From a virus: DNA of 42,056 nucleotides. The notes under the pieces are model-generated. The model saw nothing but the letters and a program-made list of their open reading frames with translations. It made no database searches and was not told the origin of the DNA. How positions within the stretch are numbered: the stretch's first letter is position 1; every line of letters begins with the position of its first letter. The position numbers were made by a program, and so were the translations under genes. Shown here piece after piece: positions 20,512 to 28,701 of the stretch. The stretch is taken from positions 1 through 42,056 of the IMG/VR virus record IMGVR_UViG_3300035664_001001; one strand, given 5' to 3'.

Positions 20512-21834
20512 TTAACCTTTTACTTTTTTCCTATTTTTATTTATCAAATTAACACCATAAGGTTTTCCACCACTTTGAATATTTTCCATACCAGTTCCAA
20601 TTGCACCCGGAGTCATCATTGCTGCATATTTAAATGCACCTAAAGTTCCCATTAATGTATTTGGTTTTCCAGGAAGTCTCATCATTCTATCCATGTGCTT
20701 TTCAGAATATGATTCTTTTACATCTTTAATCCACGATTTAAACATCATTCCATTTTCAGTTACACAAATTAAGTAATTAGTTCCTCTACGAATAATTTTA
20801 CCATTTAATCCAGTATTTAAATTTTCGACAAAAGTTCCAACTTTAAAAATATTTTTATCAATATAATTTTCCCTTAACGATTGTGAGTCGAATTTTGGTG
20901 CAATTTCCCAAGTATTATATCCTTCTTGTTGTATTTCTTGAATATCCATTCCTTGCCTAACAAGATCAAAAAGTTGAAGTGCTTCTTTATTTTTAATTTC
21001 AGAAGGAAGTCCTGATCTGAATGTTATGAAATCTCCTTCAGCTGCTGCAAGTCTAAGTCTGGATGCAGAAACTCCTTCCACGCCTTTATTACTATCAGGA
21101 TCTCTATCTCCCGATGAAATTACATCAATTACATCAAATTGATAAAGTTGTCCATTGTAATCATTGGATAATCTTTCAAATTCCTTAACCCTATCTGAAC
21201 CACCAACGATTCTAACATTGGTATATCCATCGTTATGTGCCTTTTTAAGGACATCAAAGATGGTTCTAAAATTTGAATCATTTACAATTCTTTCACTATG
21301 ATCAGGAAACATCCTTCTCATATATGAAATTTTTGTATCAGGATCTAATGGATTTTTCTTTTTATCCTGACTACGAGAAGGGACAATAATATAATCACCA
21401 TCATCTTCTATTGCTGCCATTGCAGCAGTATCCATCAATTGTTGATGACCAACTGTTGGTGGATTAAAGCGTCCAAAAGCAATTGTCAATGTTCCCTTAG
21501 TTTTAGGAACTGGTGGGGGCGTTGCAACTGGTGCTTCTTGAGGAATTTCTTCTTGAGGTTGCTGCTCTACAGGAACTTCTTGCGAGGATGCAGGTTGTTC
21601 CGGAGTTGAAGACCCAAGAGGAATATTTTTCTCAAACTCTCCCTGCTTAGGATCTTTACCACCAATAATTTGACGTTTGTTGAAATACTTCAATTGACCA
21701 CCCACAGTCTTTGCCTCAAATTCACCAGTGGCCCTATTATACCACCCCCCATGCCCATCGCCAACAAGACCAAGACGTTTTGCTTGAACTGATGCGGAGG
21801 TTGCTTCCGTTATGAATTGGTGAAATTTTTTCAT
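20512..21834 (-). CDS. Late protein: capsid-targeting peptide plus nucleotidyltransferase domain (440 aa)
   Basis: Residues 1-11, MKKFHQFITEA, match the T4 internal-protein capsid-targeting peptide (MKTYQEFIAEA) with an ITE|A site for prohead-protease cleavage. After a Pro/Gln linker (75-110) comes an HIGH-type nucleotidyltransferase domain (about 114-270): AFGRFNPPTVGHQQLM with TxGH (127-130), YIIVPSRSQDKKKNP, RIVGGSDR, and VSASRLR (255-261) as the second nucleotide-binding motif. The family includes NMN adenylyltransferases and phosphopantetheine adenylyltransferases; the substrate is not determinable. A small beta-barrel-like C-terminal region follows (KVGTFVENLNTGLNGKIIRR). The late-like promoter 21878-21889 supports virion packaging. 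Confidence 0.85.
   Translation of the reverse strand: MKKFHQFITEATSASVQAKRLGLVGDGHGGWYNRATGEFEAKTVGGQLKYFNKRQIIGGKDPKQGEFEKNIPLGSSTPEQPASSQEVPVEQQPQEEIPQEAPVATPPPVPKTKGTLTIAFGRFNPPTVGHQQLMDTAAMAAIEDDGDYIIVPSRSQDKKKNPLDPDTKISYMRRMFPDHSERIVNDSNFRTIFDVLKKAHNDGYTNVRIVGGSDRVKEFERLSNDYNGQLYQFDVIDVISSGDRDPDSNKGVEGVSASRLRLAAAEGDFITFRSGLPSEIKNKEALQLFDLVRQGMDIQEIQQEGYNTWEIAPKFDSQSLRENYIDKNIFKVGTFVENLNTGLNGKIIRRGTNYLICVTENGMMFKSWIKDVKESYSEKHMDRMMRLPGKPNTLMGTLGAFKYAAMMTPGAIGTGMENIQSGGKPYGVNLINKNRKKVKG
20538..20545 (-). promoter_or_regulatory. Late-type promoter (GATAAATA)
   Basis: The motif has seven of eight matches on the minus strand, 36 bp before the 551-aa gene and inside the 3' end of the 440-aa gene. 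Confidence 0.55.
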
Positions 21835-21877
21835 TCTTTAGTTATAACTACTACTTATAACAACTATTTTTATTATA

Positions 21878-21889
21878 TATTTATTTATT
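21878..21889 (-). promoter_or_regulatory. Late-type promoter (overlapping AATAAATA boxes)
   Basis: Two overlapping AATAAATA boxes lie on the minus strand, 5 bp after tRNA-Leu and about 44 bp before the gene starting at 21834. Confidence 0.6.
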
Positions 21890-21893
21890 TTAA

Positions 21894-21973
21894 TGCCCAA
21901 GAGAGGACTCGAACCTCCACGCAGAAGCACATGATCCTAAGTCATGCGTGTATACCAGTTTCACCACTTGGGC
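21894..21973 (-). tRNA. tRNA-Leu(TAG)
   Basis: The acceptor GCCCAAG/CTTGGGC is perfect with discriminator A. The anticodon arm CATGA-CTTAGGA-TCATG gives TAG. An extended variable arm (TGCTTCTGCGT region) and T-loop TTCGAGT complete an 80-nt class II tRNA. Confidence 0.95.
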
Positions 21974-21977
21974 AGAG

Positions 21978-22050
21978 TGGAAGCATCGAGTCTCGAACTC
22001 GAAACCTCTTGAATGCAAATCAAGTGCTCTTCCAATTGAGCTATGCCCCC
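21978..22050 (-). tRNA. tRNA-Ala(TGC)
   Basis: The acceptor GGGGGCA/TGCTTCC includes the G3-U70 identity pair of tRNA-Ala. The anticodon arm CTTGA-TTTGCAT-TCAAG gives TGC and the T-loop is TTCGAGA. Four bases separate it from tRNA-Leu. Confidence 0.95.
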
Positions 22051-22059
22051 AAGAAAAGA

Positions 22060-22088
22060 ATTATATCACCTAATTGGCATCAGGTCAA
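22060..22088 (-). promoter_or_regulatory. Strong sigma70 promoter for the tRNA-Ala/tRNA-Leu pair
   Basis: TTGACC (22083-22088), 17 bp and a perfect TATAAT (22060-22065) lie on the minus strand, overlapping the end of the HExxH gene. The box pair is the same as that of the tRNA-Arg promoter. Confidence 0.88.
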
Positions 22089-22464
22089 ATAATTCTGGAT
22101 GAAGTTTTCCATACTTCCGCATAATCTCACCTGCTTTTGCATTTGCTTCATTTTCAGCAGGACTTCCGGGATTTGACGAAATTTTTTTCCCATCCATAAC
22201 TTGCTTATAATGTATAAACTCGTGAGAAATAGTTCTTAAAATATCCACAGGATGGCGATTGACAACACTAATATAAAGTATTTCTCTATTCATCATACCG
22301 AAAGTCATATTAGTTTTGGCAAAATCAGAATCATCTATCAGCACATATGGAATATCATACGTCAAACGAATTTCCCTTTTAAGGAAGACAATGAATCTTT
22401 TAAGAATAGCATCAAACTGTATTCTTGTAGTTGGTCTTCCTTTTCTCTTACCAATCAAAGACAT
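22066..22464 (-). CDS. HExxH zinc-metallopeptidase-like protein (132 aa)
   Basis: The short protein carries ISHEFIHYKQ (about residues 79-88), the HExxH zinc site, with a downstream ENEANAKAGEIMRKYG that could supply the third ligand as in SprT/ImmA-like gluzincins. Its N-terminus is basic (MSLIGKRKGRPTTR). The target is unknown; a protease acting on a host or head protein is possible. AATAAATA lies at 22474-22481, only 9 bp upstream of the ATG, so if that promoter is used the mRNA would be nearly leaderless. There is no ribosome-binding site. Confidence 0.78.
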   Translation of the reverse strand: MSLIGKRKGRPTTRIQFDAILKRFIVFLKREIRLTYDIPYVLIDDSDFAKTNMTFGMMNREILYISVVNRHPVDILRTISHEFIHYKQVMDGKKISSNPGSPAENEANAKAGEIMRKYGKLHPELFDLMPIR

Positions 22465-22479
22465 TTTTTAAAATATTTA

Positions 22480-22650
22480 TTACTCACCAATTACACTACC
22501 GATACTTTCATCAAGATCTACAATAACTTTGCGAATATCAGTGATTCTTTCAGAAGCAAACTCATAACTATGTCCCCTCTGATGCTCAAAGAGGACTTGA
22601 CGAACTGCAGCGGCAGAACGAACATCCATTTTAATTGTTACTTTAGTCAT
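22480..22650 (-). CDS. Small protein coupled to mazG (56 aa)
   Basis: The product starts MTKVTIKMDVRSAAAVRQVL and ends DLDESIGSVIGE, a mixed helical protein. Its ATG overlaps the MazG stop (ATGA), which fixes the start. Its stop overlaps the AATAAATA box before the next gene. The helix and spacing fit the end of the gp41-mazG transcript. No family is recognised. Confidence 0.75.
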   Translation of the reverse strand: MTKVTIKMDVRSAAAVRQVLFEHQRGHSYEFASERITDIRKVIVDLDESIGSVIGE

Positions 22651-23060
22651 CGGTCGTCAGCAGCACGATTTTCGGAAAAATAAACATCAAAAGCACCTTC
22701 AGGATAACGCTTCAGAAGTTTTTGAACATTACGAGCAACAACTTCGTCAAGAGTGACATCAAGTGCAATACACGCTTGAGCAACATACCACATAATATCC
22801 CCCAATTCAATAATCAGATGCTCACGGTTGTCTTCACTATAAGGTTTGCCCTGAAAGATCATCTTCTTAACAATTTCCATAAACTCACCACCTTCCGCAT
22901 TGATACCAACAGCACCAGTTAGAAGTCGCTCAATATTTGCACCCTTTTCGTCCAGAGCAACCAGACGGTCAGAAAGTGCAAGAAAATCTTTAGATGCATC
23001 AGATGTGACTACATCCACAAATTCAGCATACTTGTCAAAATTAACGTGTTTGGTTTCCAT
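22647..23060 (-). CDS. mazG: MazG-like nucleotide pyrophosphohydrolase
   Basis: The 137-residue product has the all-alpha NTP pyrophosphatase pattern: GINAEGGEFMEIVKKMIF followed by ELGDIMWYVAQA, the Glu/Asp metal-binding sets. Cyanophage MazG was once thought to lower (p)ppGpp; published biochemistry instead favours dGTP/dCTP hydrolysis, consistent with recycling of host nucleotides. It starts at the gp41 stop (TAATG) and is coupled to the 56-aa gene. Confidence 0.9.
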   Translation of the reverse strand: METKHVNFDKYAEFVDVVTSDASKDFLALSDRLVALDEKGANIERLLTGAVGINAEGGEFMEIVKKMIFQGKPYSEDNREHLIIELGDIMWYVAQACIALDVTLDEVVARNVQKLLKRYPEGAFDVYFSENRAADDR

Positions 23061-24439
23061 TAAAATTTAAATCCCTCAAATGATTTTTTAGGTTTTTTGT
23101 CTTCGTAATCATTATACTCGTCTTCGTTTCCGGAGTCAAGTATATCTTTTTGTGCTGTTTGTTCGCAATCATAAAGACGCATTTTAGCACGGTCAATTCC
23201 TACAATAAAACGTTTGTAAATTGTAGGATCATTGTATCGGTTCTTCAACTGCTTCACCATAATCTGTCCCAACTGCTCAAGCTCTTCTGTACTAATAAGG
23301 GCAAACATAAGATCAGCAGTAGCAGGCAGACCAAAGGACTCACTAGTATCAGTAAGTTCAACATCAGAAGAACCAAAACCTGAACGAGTGGTCTGAGTAG
23401 CGGAGACAATTGGGACATTAAACTCGACGGCGAGTCCACGCAATTCCTCAGCAATTGCTTTGATATACGAATATGAATTAACAGAAAGATTTGATTTATA
23501 CCTACTGGAAGCACATATATTAAGGTAATCAATGAAAATAATATCAGGTCTAAATGACTTCTTAAGTGCAAGTTCGTTAAGAAGTGCTTTAAAATGTCCA
23601 CTATGTGCAGATGCAGTTGGATATTCCTTAATTATAAGGGTTCCTTGAGTTTTCTTGGATAGACTTGTGACCTTATTTTCAAACATTTGACGAGGAAGAT
23701 CTACCAGTTGCTGAATCGGGACATTCAATAAGTTTGCATCAATTCTTTCAGCAATGCGCTCTTCTGCCATTTCCATCGTAATGTACAAAACGTTCCGTCC
23801 TTGGAGCAAGACGGAGCTAGCCACATGGCACATGAATAGAGATTTCCCGACACCCGTACCAGCAAGAGCGATATTAAGAGTTTTATTAGGGATCCCACCT
23901 TTGGTAATTTTGTTAAAGTATTCAAGATCAAATTCGATTTTGTCTTCTTTTCGGTGATAAAACTCATATCGTTCTTCATAGTTTTCTAAGTAATCGTGTC
24001 CAATATTATTATCAAAAGATACTGCTAGAGCATCAGAAAGAATACTGGGAATAGCATCCCGATTCTTTTTTTCATTATTACCATCAGCAATATGGATTGA
24101 CTCCATAAGTGCCAGATAAATCGCACGGTCACGACACCACTTTTCAGTAGTATCAAGTAACCATTGTTTTTCTACAGTAGCATCATTTAGAGATTTGTTA
24201 ATTTCTCTAACTTCTTTTATCTGCTCTTCTGTTAAATCTGTGCGATTTTCTATTTCAATGCTGAGTGCTTCAATGGTGATTGCCGAACCATACTTAACAA
24301 TAAATTGGACAATCTCTTCAAAAATGACCTTTTCGGTCTTTTTCTCAAAATAATCTGGTTGTATGAAAGGAATAACTTTGCGTGAGTAGTCTTCATTAAA
24401 TATTAGGTTTCTGAGAATCGTGGTCTCAATTCGTTCCAT
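23060..24439 (-). CDS. 41: Replicative DNA helicase (T4 gp41, DnaB-like)
   Basis: The 459-residue hexameric 5'-3' helicase works with primase gp61 at the fork. It has Walker A AGTGVGKSLF (193-202), Walker B DIIFIDYLNIC, VSATQTTRSG (the sensor loop) and a C-terminal acidic tail (SGNEDEYNDYEDKKPKKS). The ATG at 24439 (MERIETTILRNL) is preferred to one ten codons upstream because it limits the overlap with uvsX to 14 bases and fits the family N-terminus. Confidence 0.95.
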   Translation of the reverse strand: MERIETTILRNLIFNEDYSRKVIPFIQPDYFEKKTEKVIFEEIVQFIVKYGSAITIEALSIEIENRTDLTEEQIKEVREINKSLNDATVEKQWLLDTTEKWCRDRAIYLALMESIHIADGNNEKKNRDAIPSILSDALAVSFDNNIGHDYLENYEERYEFYHRKEDKIEFDLEYFNKITKGGIPNKTLNIALAGTGVGKSLFMCHVASSVLLQGRNVLYITMEMAEERIAERIDANLLNVPIQQLVDLPRQMFENKVTSLSKKTQGTLIIKEYPTASAHSGHFKALLNELALKKSFRPDIIFIDYLNICASSRYKSNLSVNSYSYIKAIAEELRGLAVEFNVPIVSATQTTRSGFGSSDVELTDTSESFGLPATADLMFALISTEELEQLGQIMVKQLKNRYNDPTIYKRFIVGIDRAKMRLYDCEQTAQKDILDSGNEDEYNDYEDKKPKKSFEGFKF

Positions 24440-25439
24440 AAGAGAATTGCTGTTTCGCGGCAGCATCAAGTTGCTGCATTACTTCTTCGGTAAAATATTG
24501 TTCTGGATTTTTCAGAATTTCCTTTCCATAAATTTTCTTGCCATTAATCTCATAGCGACCCGCTACATTCTTCCAAAGTCCTGCAGTCTCACCGAGTTCA
24601 AGAAGACCATAATAACGATCGAGACCACGCTCATCATAATAGAGACGAACTTCCACATCTTGATTTTCCTTACTTAAACGCGACTTAAGACTCTTTGCCT
24701 TGATAATATTTCCAATGACTTCCGTTCCATCCTTTTCCTTTTTCTTACTGAGATGAATGATTGTAGAAGCAGCATACTTAAGACCGCTACCACCACCCAT
24801 TTCTTGTGTAGGAACATAAGATCCAATAACTTGATATACATGATTTGTTACAATCATTGGAATATTTGCTTGACCAAGTTTCAAAGTAAGCATACGGAAT
24901 GCACCTTTAATAAGTTGTGATTTGGTCATATCACGAACTTCTTTATCATTCAGAGCATCATTAATCTCCTTACTCGTGGAAAGCATCCCCAAAGAGTCTA
25001 GCACAAACATACAAGGACTACGCTCACCTTCAGGTTTTTTCATATAAAGATCTACCGCTTTGAGTGCCTTTCCACGAAACTCTTCTACGGTGACAACATT
25101 AACCACGACAAGACGTGATGTGTCGATGCCGCGTGACTCCAAGAGAGATTTAGTGATAGCAGCCTCAGTGTCAAAGTAGAGACAATAACCATTGGGATGA
25201 GTATCAAGAAAGTTCTTAACAACGGCGAGAGAGAAAAAAGTTTTTCCAGTAGAAGACTCTCCAGCAATAGCAGTAATCTTATTCCCAGATACACCACCAA
25301 ATATGCTGCCCGAAACCAGTGCATTAAAAATGTATGAACCCGTATCAACATAAGTCTCCGTCTCATCAATATCAGAAGCAAGTTGTGTATACTCACCGCC
25401 GATTTCTTTTACAATATCTTTAAGAAAATCCATAGTCAT
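24426..25439 (-). CDS. uvsX: UvsX RecA-like recombinase
   Basis: The 337-residue strand-exchange protein has Walker A GESSTGKT (60-67), Walker B CMFVLDSLGML, MIVTNHVY, and the QEMGGGSGLKYAAS loop typical of RecA/UvsX L2. It forms presynaptic filaments for recombination-dependent replication and repair. The ATG is coupled to the stop of the preceding 38-aa gene (ATGA), with AGGA 6 bases upstream. Confidence 0.96.
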   Translation of the reverse strand: MTMDFLKDIVKEIGGEYTQLASDIDETETYVDTGSYIFNALVSGSIFGGVSGNKITAIAGESSTGKTFFSLAVVKNFLDTHPNGYCLYFDTEAAITKSLLESRGIDTSRLVVVNVVTVEEFRGKALKAVDLYMKKPEGERSPCMFVLDSLGMLSTSKEINDALNDKEVRDMTKSQLIKGAFRMLTLKLGQANIPMIVTNHVYQVIGSYVPTQEMGGGSGLKYAASTIIHLSKKKEKDGTEVIGNIIKAKSLKSRLSKENQDVEVRLYYDERGLDRYYGLLELGETAGLWKNVAGRYEINGKKIYGKEILKNPEQYFTEEVMQQLDAAAKQQFSYGTN

Positions 25440-25552
25440 TTGTTCCTATTAAAATTAAAGGTCCACAATTTATTATACAACTGCTTTTCATCAGTTCTTT
25501 TAAGTAATTCTAGAATTTTTTCAAATTCACGTTTAGTAATCGGCAAATTCAT
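25436..25552 (-). CDS. Small protein between gp43 and uvsX (38 aa)
   Basis: The product starts MNLPITKREFEKILELLKRT and ends WTFNFNRNK. Its ATG overlaps the gp43 stop (TAATG) and its stop overlaps the uvsX start (ATGA), so it fills the interval exactly and is clearly designed for coupled translation. It is basic and helical. No function is known. Confidence 0.8.
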   Translation of the reverse strand: MNLPITKREFEKILELLKRTDEKQLYNKLWTFNFNRNK

Positions 25553-28059
25553 TAGATAAAAAATGAATCAAGACTTGTTGTTTTTTCCACTTTCCACCCA
25601 ATTGAATCGAGAATGGACTTAAGAGGGTCAATAAAACTCTTTTCAAATTGTAGGTCATAGTCTATGTATTTGTCAAGACCAAGTTCTTTGGGAAAATCTT
25701 GAATGAATGCTATTACATTTTCCTGAATAATATTAGGTTTTTTCAAGAAAATAAACTTAACTTTTTCACCATTAGCAATCAAAGAATATTTGTGGGTCAA
25801 TTTCTTTTCCTTTATATAATGATTAAAAAGAAGCGCCCCACGAATATGAATAGGAGTTTTTGAAGCGTAAATCGTTGAATGGGAATAATACTTACGAACA
25901 TCGGAAGCAGTGCGGGGAAATGCAATCTGTTCTGGTGGAAGTTTTTTGAAGGCATTACGGCACTTATCAATAAACTCAATCACCTCTTCTTCAGTTCCAC
26001 TCATCATCAACTTAAGTCCATCCTTAATCATCTGACGACACGGAGCAGGTGTAGAAGATTTAACTGCCTCAATGCCCATCATCTTCAGTTTAGGTTCTTC
26101 ATAACGAACACCCTCACTATCCCAGACATTCAAAATATAACGCTTTTTGGCAGTCCAGATTCCACGCTCGGCAATGTTCTCACGCTTCATCTGCATCTTC
26201 TGGTCGTAAGCATTTACATACTGAGCCAGTTCTTGGTAGCAACCTTCAATATACTTTTCAAGTTCCACTTTACAGATCTTATCAAGGAATGAAACAATGC
26301 CTTCAGTAGTTTTCTCTCTTCCCTTGTATACAGTCTCAACCAAAGGACCCATATTAAGATAAACAGAGTCAGTATCGGAAGCAATAACATAATCCACCTC
26401 TTCAGTTTTCAGAACTTTATTCAAATACTTATTAAGTTTATTTTCAATCCAACGAATTGCAACTTGCCCAGAAAGTGTAATTGCTTCAGCGTTTGCTAGT
26501 TTATAATAACGGAAGTACTGATTACCAATAGCACCATAAGCACTATTAAGTTGAATCTTCCTTGCCATTTGAATGTTATTACACCTTGCAATCTCCTTTT
26601 CCAGTTCTTTTGTTGGAGTTTTTTCATACTGTTGCTTTGCCAAAAGCATTTTCTTTTTATAGATGGTGCGGTCCTCATAGATTTTCTCCATCAATTCTGG
26701 AAGAAACCCACGAACATCTTTGCGATACATTGCACCATTAGCACAGACTGCATAATCCTTATAAAGTTCAAATGTTAATTCTTGATTAAGAATTTTATCA
26801 ACAGTCACTGTTGGGTGCCTATCATCAATAAGAGTTTCGGGACTCACATTGAATTGCATAATCAAATGTGGATATAGACTATTCAAGTCAAAACTCACCA
26901 CCCAGTCATACATTCCCGGAATAGGTTCCTTAACATAAGCGCCAGCATACTTTGAATCTTTATCAGAACGTTCTTTGGGGGGGATAACAATGTCCCGCTT
27001 TTTCAGATAGTTGTAGATGATTGTATCCCACATTCTAACTTGAGAAAAAACATCAGCATAGTTTGCTTTAGCGTCATATGCCATTGTAATTGCAAGTTCG
27101 ATTAGTTTCATCTTGTCCTCCATTCGGTCAACAAGTTCCACGTCGATGATGTTGTATTCTACAAATTTCTGCCACCCTTTAGTGTAAAAATCTTTAAAAG
27201 TATCAAATTCAGAGTGATCTAATTTTTTCTGACCAAGTTCAACATTAGCAATATAATCTAGACGATAAGATTCCTGTGCTTTATAAGTAAACTTCTTATA
27301 AAGATTCAGATAGTCAAGTTGAGTAATACCACCGACATCATAGGAAATGTGCTTACGTCCAGCAATATAAATTTCACTTTCAGTTACAAGTCCCCATGGA
27401 GACATTCTTTTCATTAACTTTTCACCAAGAATTCTATCAAGGCGACGAACAAGATATGGAATATCATATAACTCAATATTCCAACCAGTTACAACTTCTG
27501 GCGTATTATCTTCCGTCATCCACCAAGCAATAAAATCGTTTAATAGGTCTCTTTCAGTTGCAAAAGATTTATACATCACATTCTTTTGCTTGTTTTCAAA
27601 AGGACCAACACCCCAAGTGCGAATTTGCTTTGAAGCATAATCTTGAATTGTAATCAAAAGAACTTCCTCAGCCGCAGATTCTACATCAGGAAATCCATTT
27701 TCCGATGCGACCTCAATATCAAGAGTGGTTAATTTGATTTTATTAATATCAAATTTAATCTCCTCCTCCGGATACATATCAGAAATGTATTGATAGATAT
27801 ATCCAGTGTTTCCACAGATTTTAAAGTTTTCTACACCATCATACCTTTTAACAAAGTCACGACATTCCCTTACCGTTCCGGGATTAACTTCTTCTACATA
27901 CTCTCCAGTTAAAGTTTGATATTTAGTTTTCTTTTTTGAAGGGACAAAAAGAGTCGGGTAAAACTTCTCCCGAGTCATGAAATGTTTACCATTTTCATAA
28001 CCACGGACCAAGAAGTGATCTCCGACCATTTGAACGTTTGTATAAAATCTTTGAGACAT
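25552..28059 (-). CDS. 43: DNA polymerase (family B, T4 gp43)
   Basis: The 835-residue product has a 3'-5' exonuclease (TTLDIEVASE, Asp114/Glu116; NIELYDIPYL) and a polymerase domain with motif A SFDLNSLYPHLI, motif B KIQLNSAYGAIGN and motif C IASDTDSVY. The C-terminus SLDSFFI is a typical clamp-binding tail for gp45. It is the replicative enzyme of the phage. Its ATG overlaps the stop of the 84-aa gene (TAATG). Confidence 0.98.
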   Translation of the reverse strand: MSQRFYTNVQMVGDHFLVRGYENGKHFMTREKFYPTLFVPSKKKTKYQTLTGEYVEEVNPGTVRECRDFVKRYDGVENFKICGNTGYIYQYISDMYPEEEIKFDINKIKLTTLDIEVASENGFPDVESAAEEVLLITIQDYASKQIRTWGVGPFENKQKNVMYKSFATERDLLNDFIAWWMTEDNTPEVVTGWNIELYDIPYLVRRLDRILGEKLMKRMSPWGLVTESEIYIAGRKHISYDVGGITQLDYLNLYKKFTYKAQESYRLDYIANVELGQKKLDHSEFDTFKDFYTKGWQKFVEYNIIDVELVDRMEDKMKLIELAITMAYDAKANYADVFSQVRMWDTIIYNYLKKRDIVIPPKERSDKDSKYAGAYVKEPIPGMYDWVVSFDLNSLYPHLIMQFNVSPETLIDDRHPTVTVDKILNQELTFELYKDYAVCANGAMYRKDVRGFLPELMEKIYEDRTIYKKKMLLAKQQYEKTPTKELEKEIARCNNIQMARKIQLNSAYGAIGNQYFRYYKLANAEAITLSGQVAIRWIENKLNKYLNKVLKTEEVDYVIASDTDSVYLNMGPLVETVYKGREKTTEGIVSFLDKICKVELEKYIEGCYQELAQYVNAYDQKMQMKRENIAERGIWTAKKRYILNVWDSEGVRYEEPKLKMMGIEAVKSSTPAPCRQMIKDGLKLMMSGTEEEVIEFIDKCRNAFKKLPPEQIAFPRTASDVRKYYSHSTIYASKTPIHIRGALLFNHYIKEKKLTHKYSLIANGEKVKFIFLKKPNIIQENVIAFIQDFPKELGLDKYIDYDLQFEKSFIDPLKSILDSIGWKVEKTTSLDSFFI

Positions 28060-28313
28060 TAGGCAGTCAATTCAAAATACTTTTCAATGATTTCTTCTTT
28101 TGGGTCAACAATCGTAAGGATACTATCAGAGTGAATCATCATTTCAGTTTGATCTGTCACATCAGGCCAAGGAGTTAAATTTCCTTCAGCGTCGATTTGA
28201 TAAGGATTAATGAGTTTACAATCTGGTTCTCCAAGTTCAGAACCAACTTCAATAATCTCAGTGATAATTACATTATCAACCTTTAACAAAAGGCACTTAA
28301 CTGTTTTTTCCAT
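28059..28313 (-). CDS. Small beta-rich protein, paralog of the next gene (84 aa)
   Basis: The product MEKTVKCLLLKVDNVIITEIIEV... is beta-rich, ending with SILTIVDPKEEIIEKYFEL. It aligns by eye with the 102-aa neighbour: LLLK..N/ETVI, the NPY/KPY turn, and (V/L)TIV(D/E)P. The size and beta pattern would suit an Sm-like or small barrel fold, but that is a guess. It overlaps the upstream gene by 17 bases and gp43 by one. Confidence 0.8.
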   Translation of the reverse strand: MEKTVKCLLLKVDNVIITEIIEVGSELGEPDCKLINPYQIDAEGNLTPWPDVTDQTEMMIHSDSILTIVDPKEEIIEKYFELTA

Positions 28314-28605
28314 TTACTCTCTCCTCATAAAGATCTTTAACTGAATTAAGTGGTTCAACAATCGTCACTACCCAATCTAACGGAACTAGAATCTGATCGT
28401 CTTGTGTCAGAAGAATCCACGACGACAGAGATACTTCGATTTTAGCATCGTAATCTACCTCTTCAGTCAAAAGAATAGACCTTTCTGTAAGAACCTTATA
28501 TGGTTTATTAAAAATATATCCACAAGGTTTTTCATCAGAAACAATTTCCTTAATGTTGGAAATGACTGTCTCTCCAGATTTCAATAATGCAAGTTTAGTT
28601 GACAT
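28297..28605 (-). CDS. Small beta-rich protein, first gene of the gp43 unit (102 aa)
   Basis: The product MSTKLALLKSGETVISNIKE... contains NKPYKV and WVVTIVEPLNSVKDLYEE, parallel to segments of the 84-aa neighbour, so the two look like diverged duplicates. It is the first gene after the strong promoter 28628-28656. A nucleic-acid-binding small barrel is possible; no family is certain. Confidence 0.8.
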   Translation of the reverse strand: MSTKLALLKSGETVISNIKEIVSDEKPCGYIFNKPYKVLTERSILLTEEVDYDAKIEVSLSSWILLTQDDQILVPLDWVVTIVEPLNSVKDLYEERVNGKNS

Positions 28606-28627
28606 TTTTATTTTATTCCTTCAACCC

Positions 28628-28656
28628 ATTATAGCAAAAAAATGGGGGAGCGTCAA
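28628..28656 (-). promoter_or_regulatory. Strong sigma70 promoter of the gp43-uvsX-gp41 unit
   Basis: TTGACG (28651-28656), 17 bp and a perfect TATAAT (28628-28633) lie on the minus strand. The -35 lies inside the hsp20 terminator and the T-run is in the spacer. Confidence 0.85.
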
Positions 28657-28679
28657 CTGGATTTTGCCAGTTGCTCCCC
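28645..28679 (-). terminator. Terminator of hsp20
   Basis: A thirteen-pair hairpin (GGGGAGC...GCTCCCC and AACTGG/CCAGTT) with a 3-nt bulge is followed by TTTTTTT on the minus strand. Confidence 0.92.
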
Positions 28680-28701
28680 TTGCGGCGACGATACTTAATA
28701 T

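Noticed and set aside
25465-25470. TATAAT upstream of uvsX as a promoter
   Set aside because: It lies within the coupled 38-aa gene and has no -35 at 16-18 bp; uvsX is already covered by the gp43 unit.
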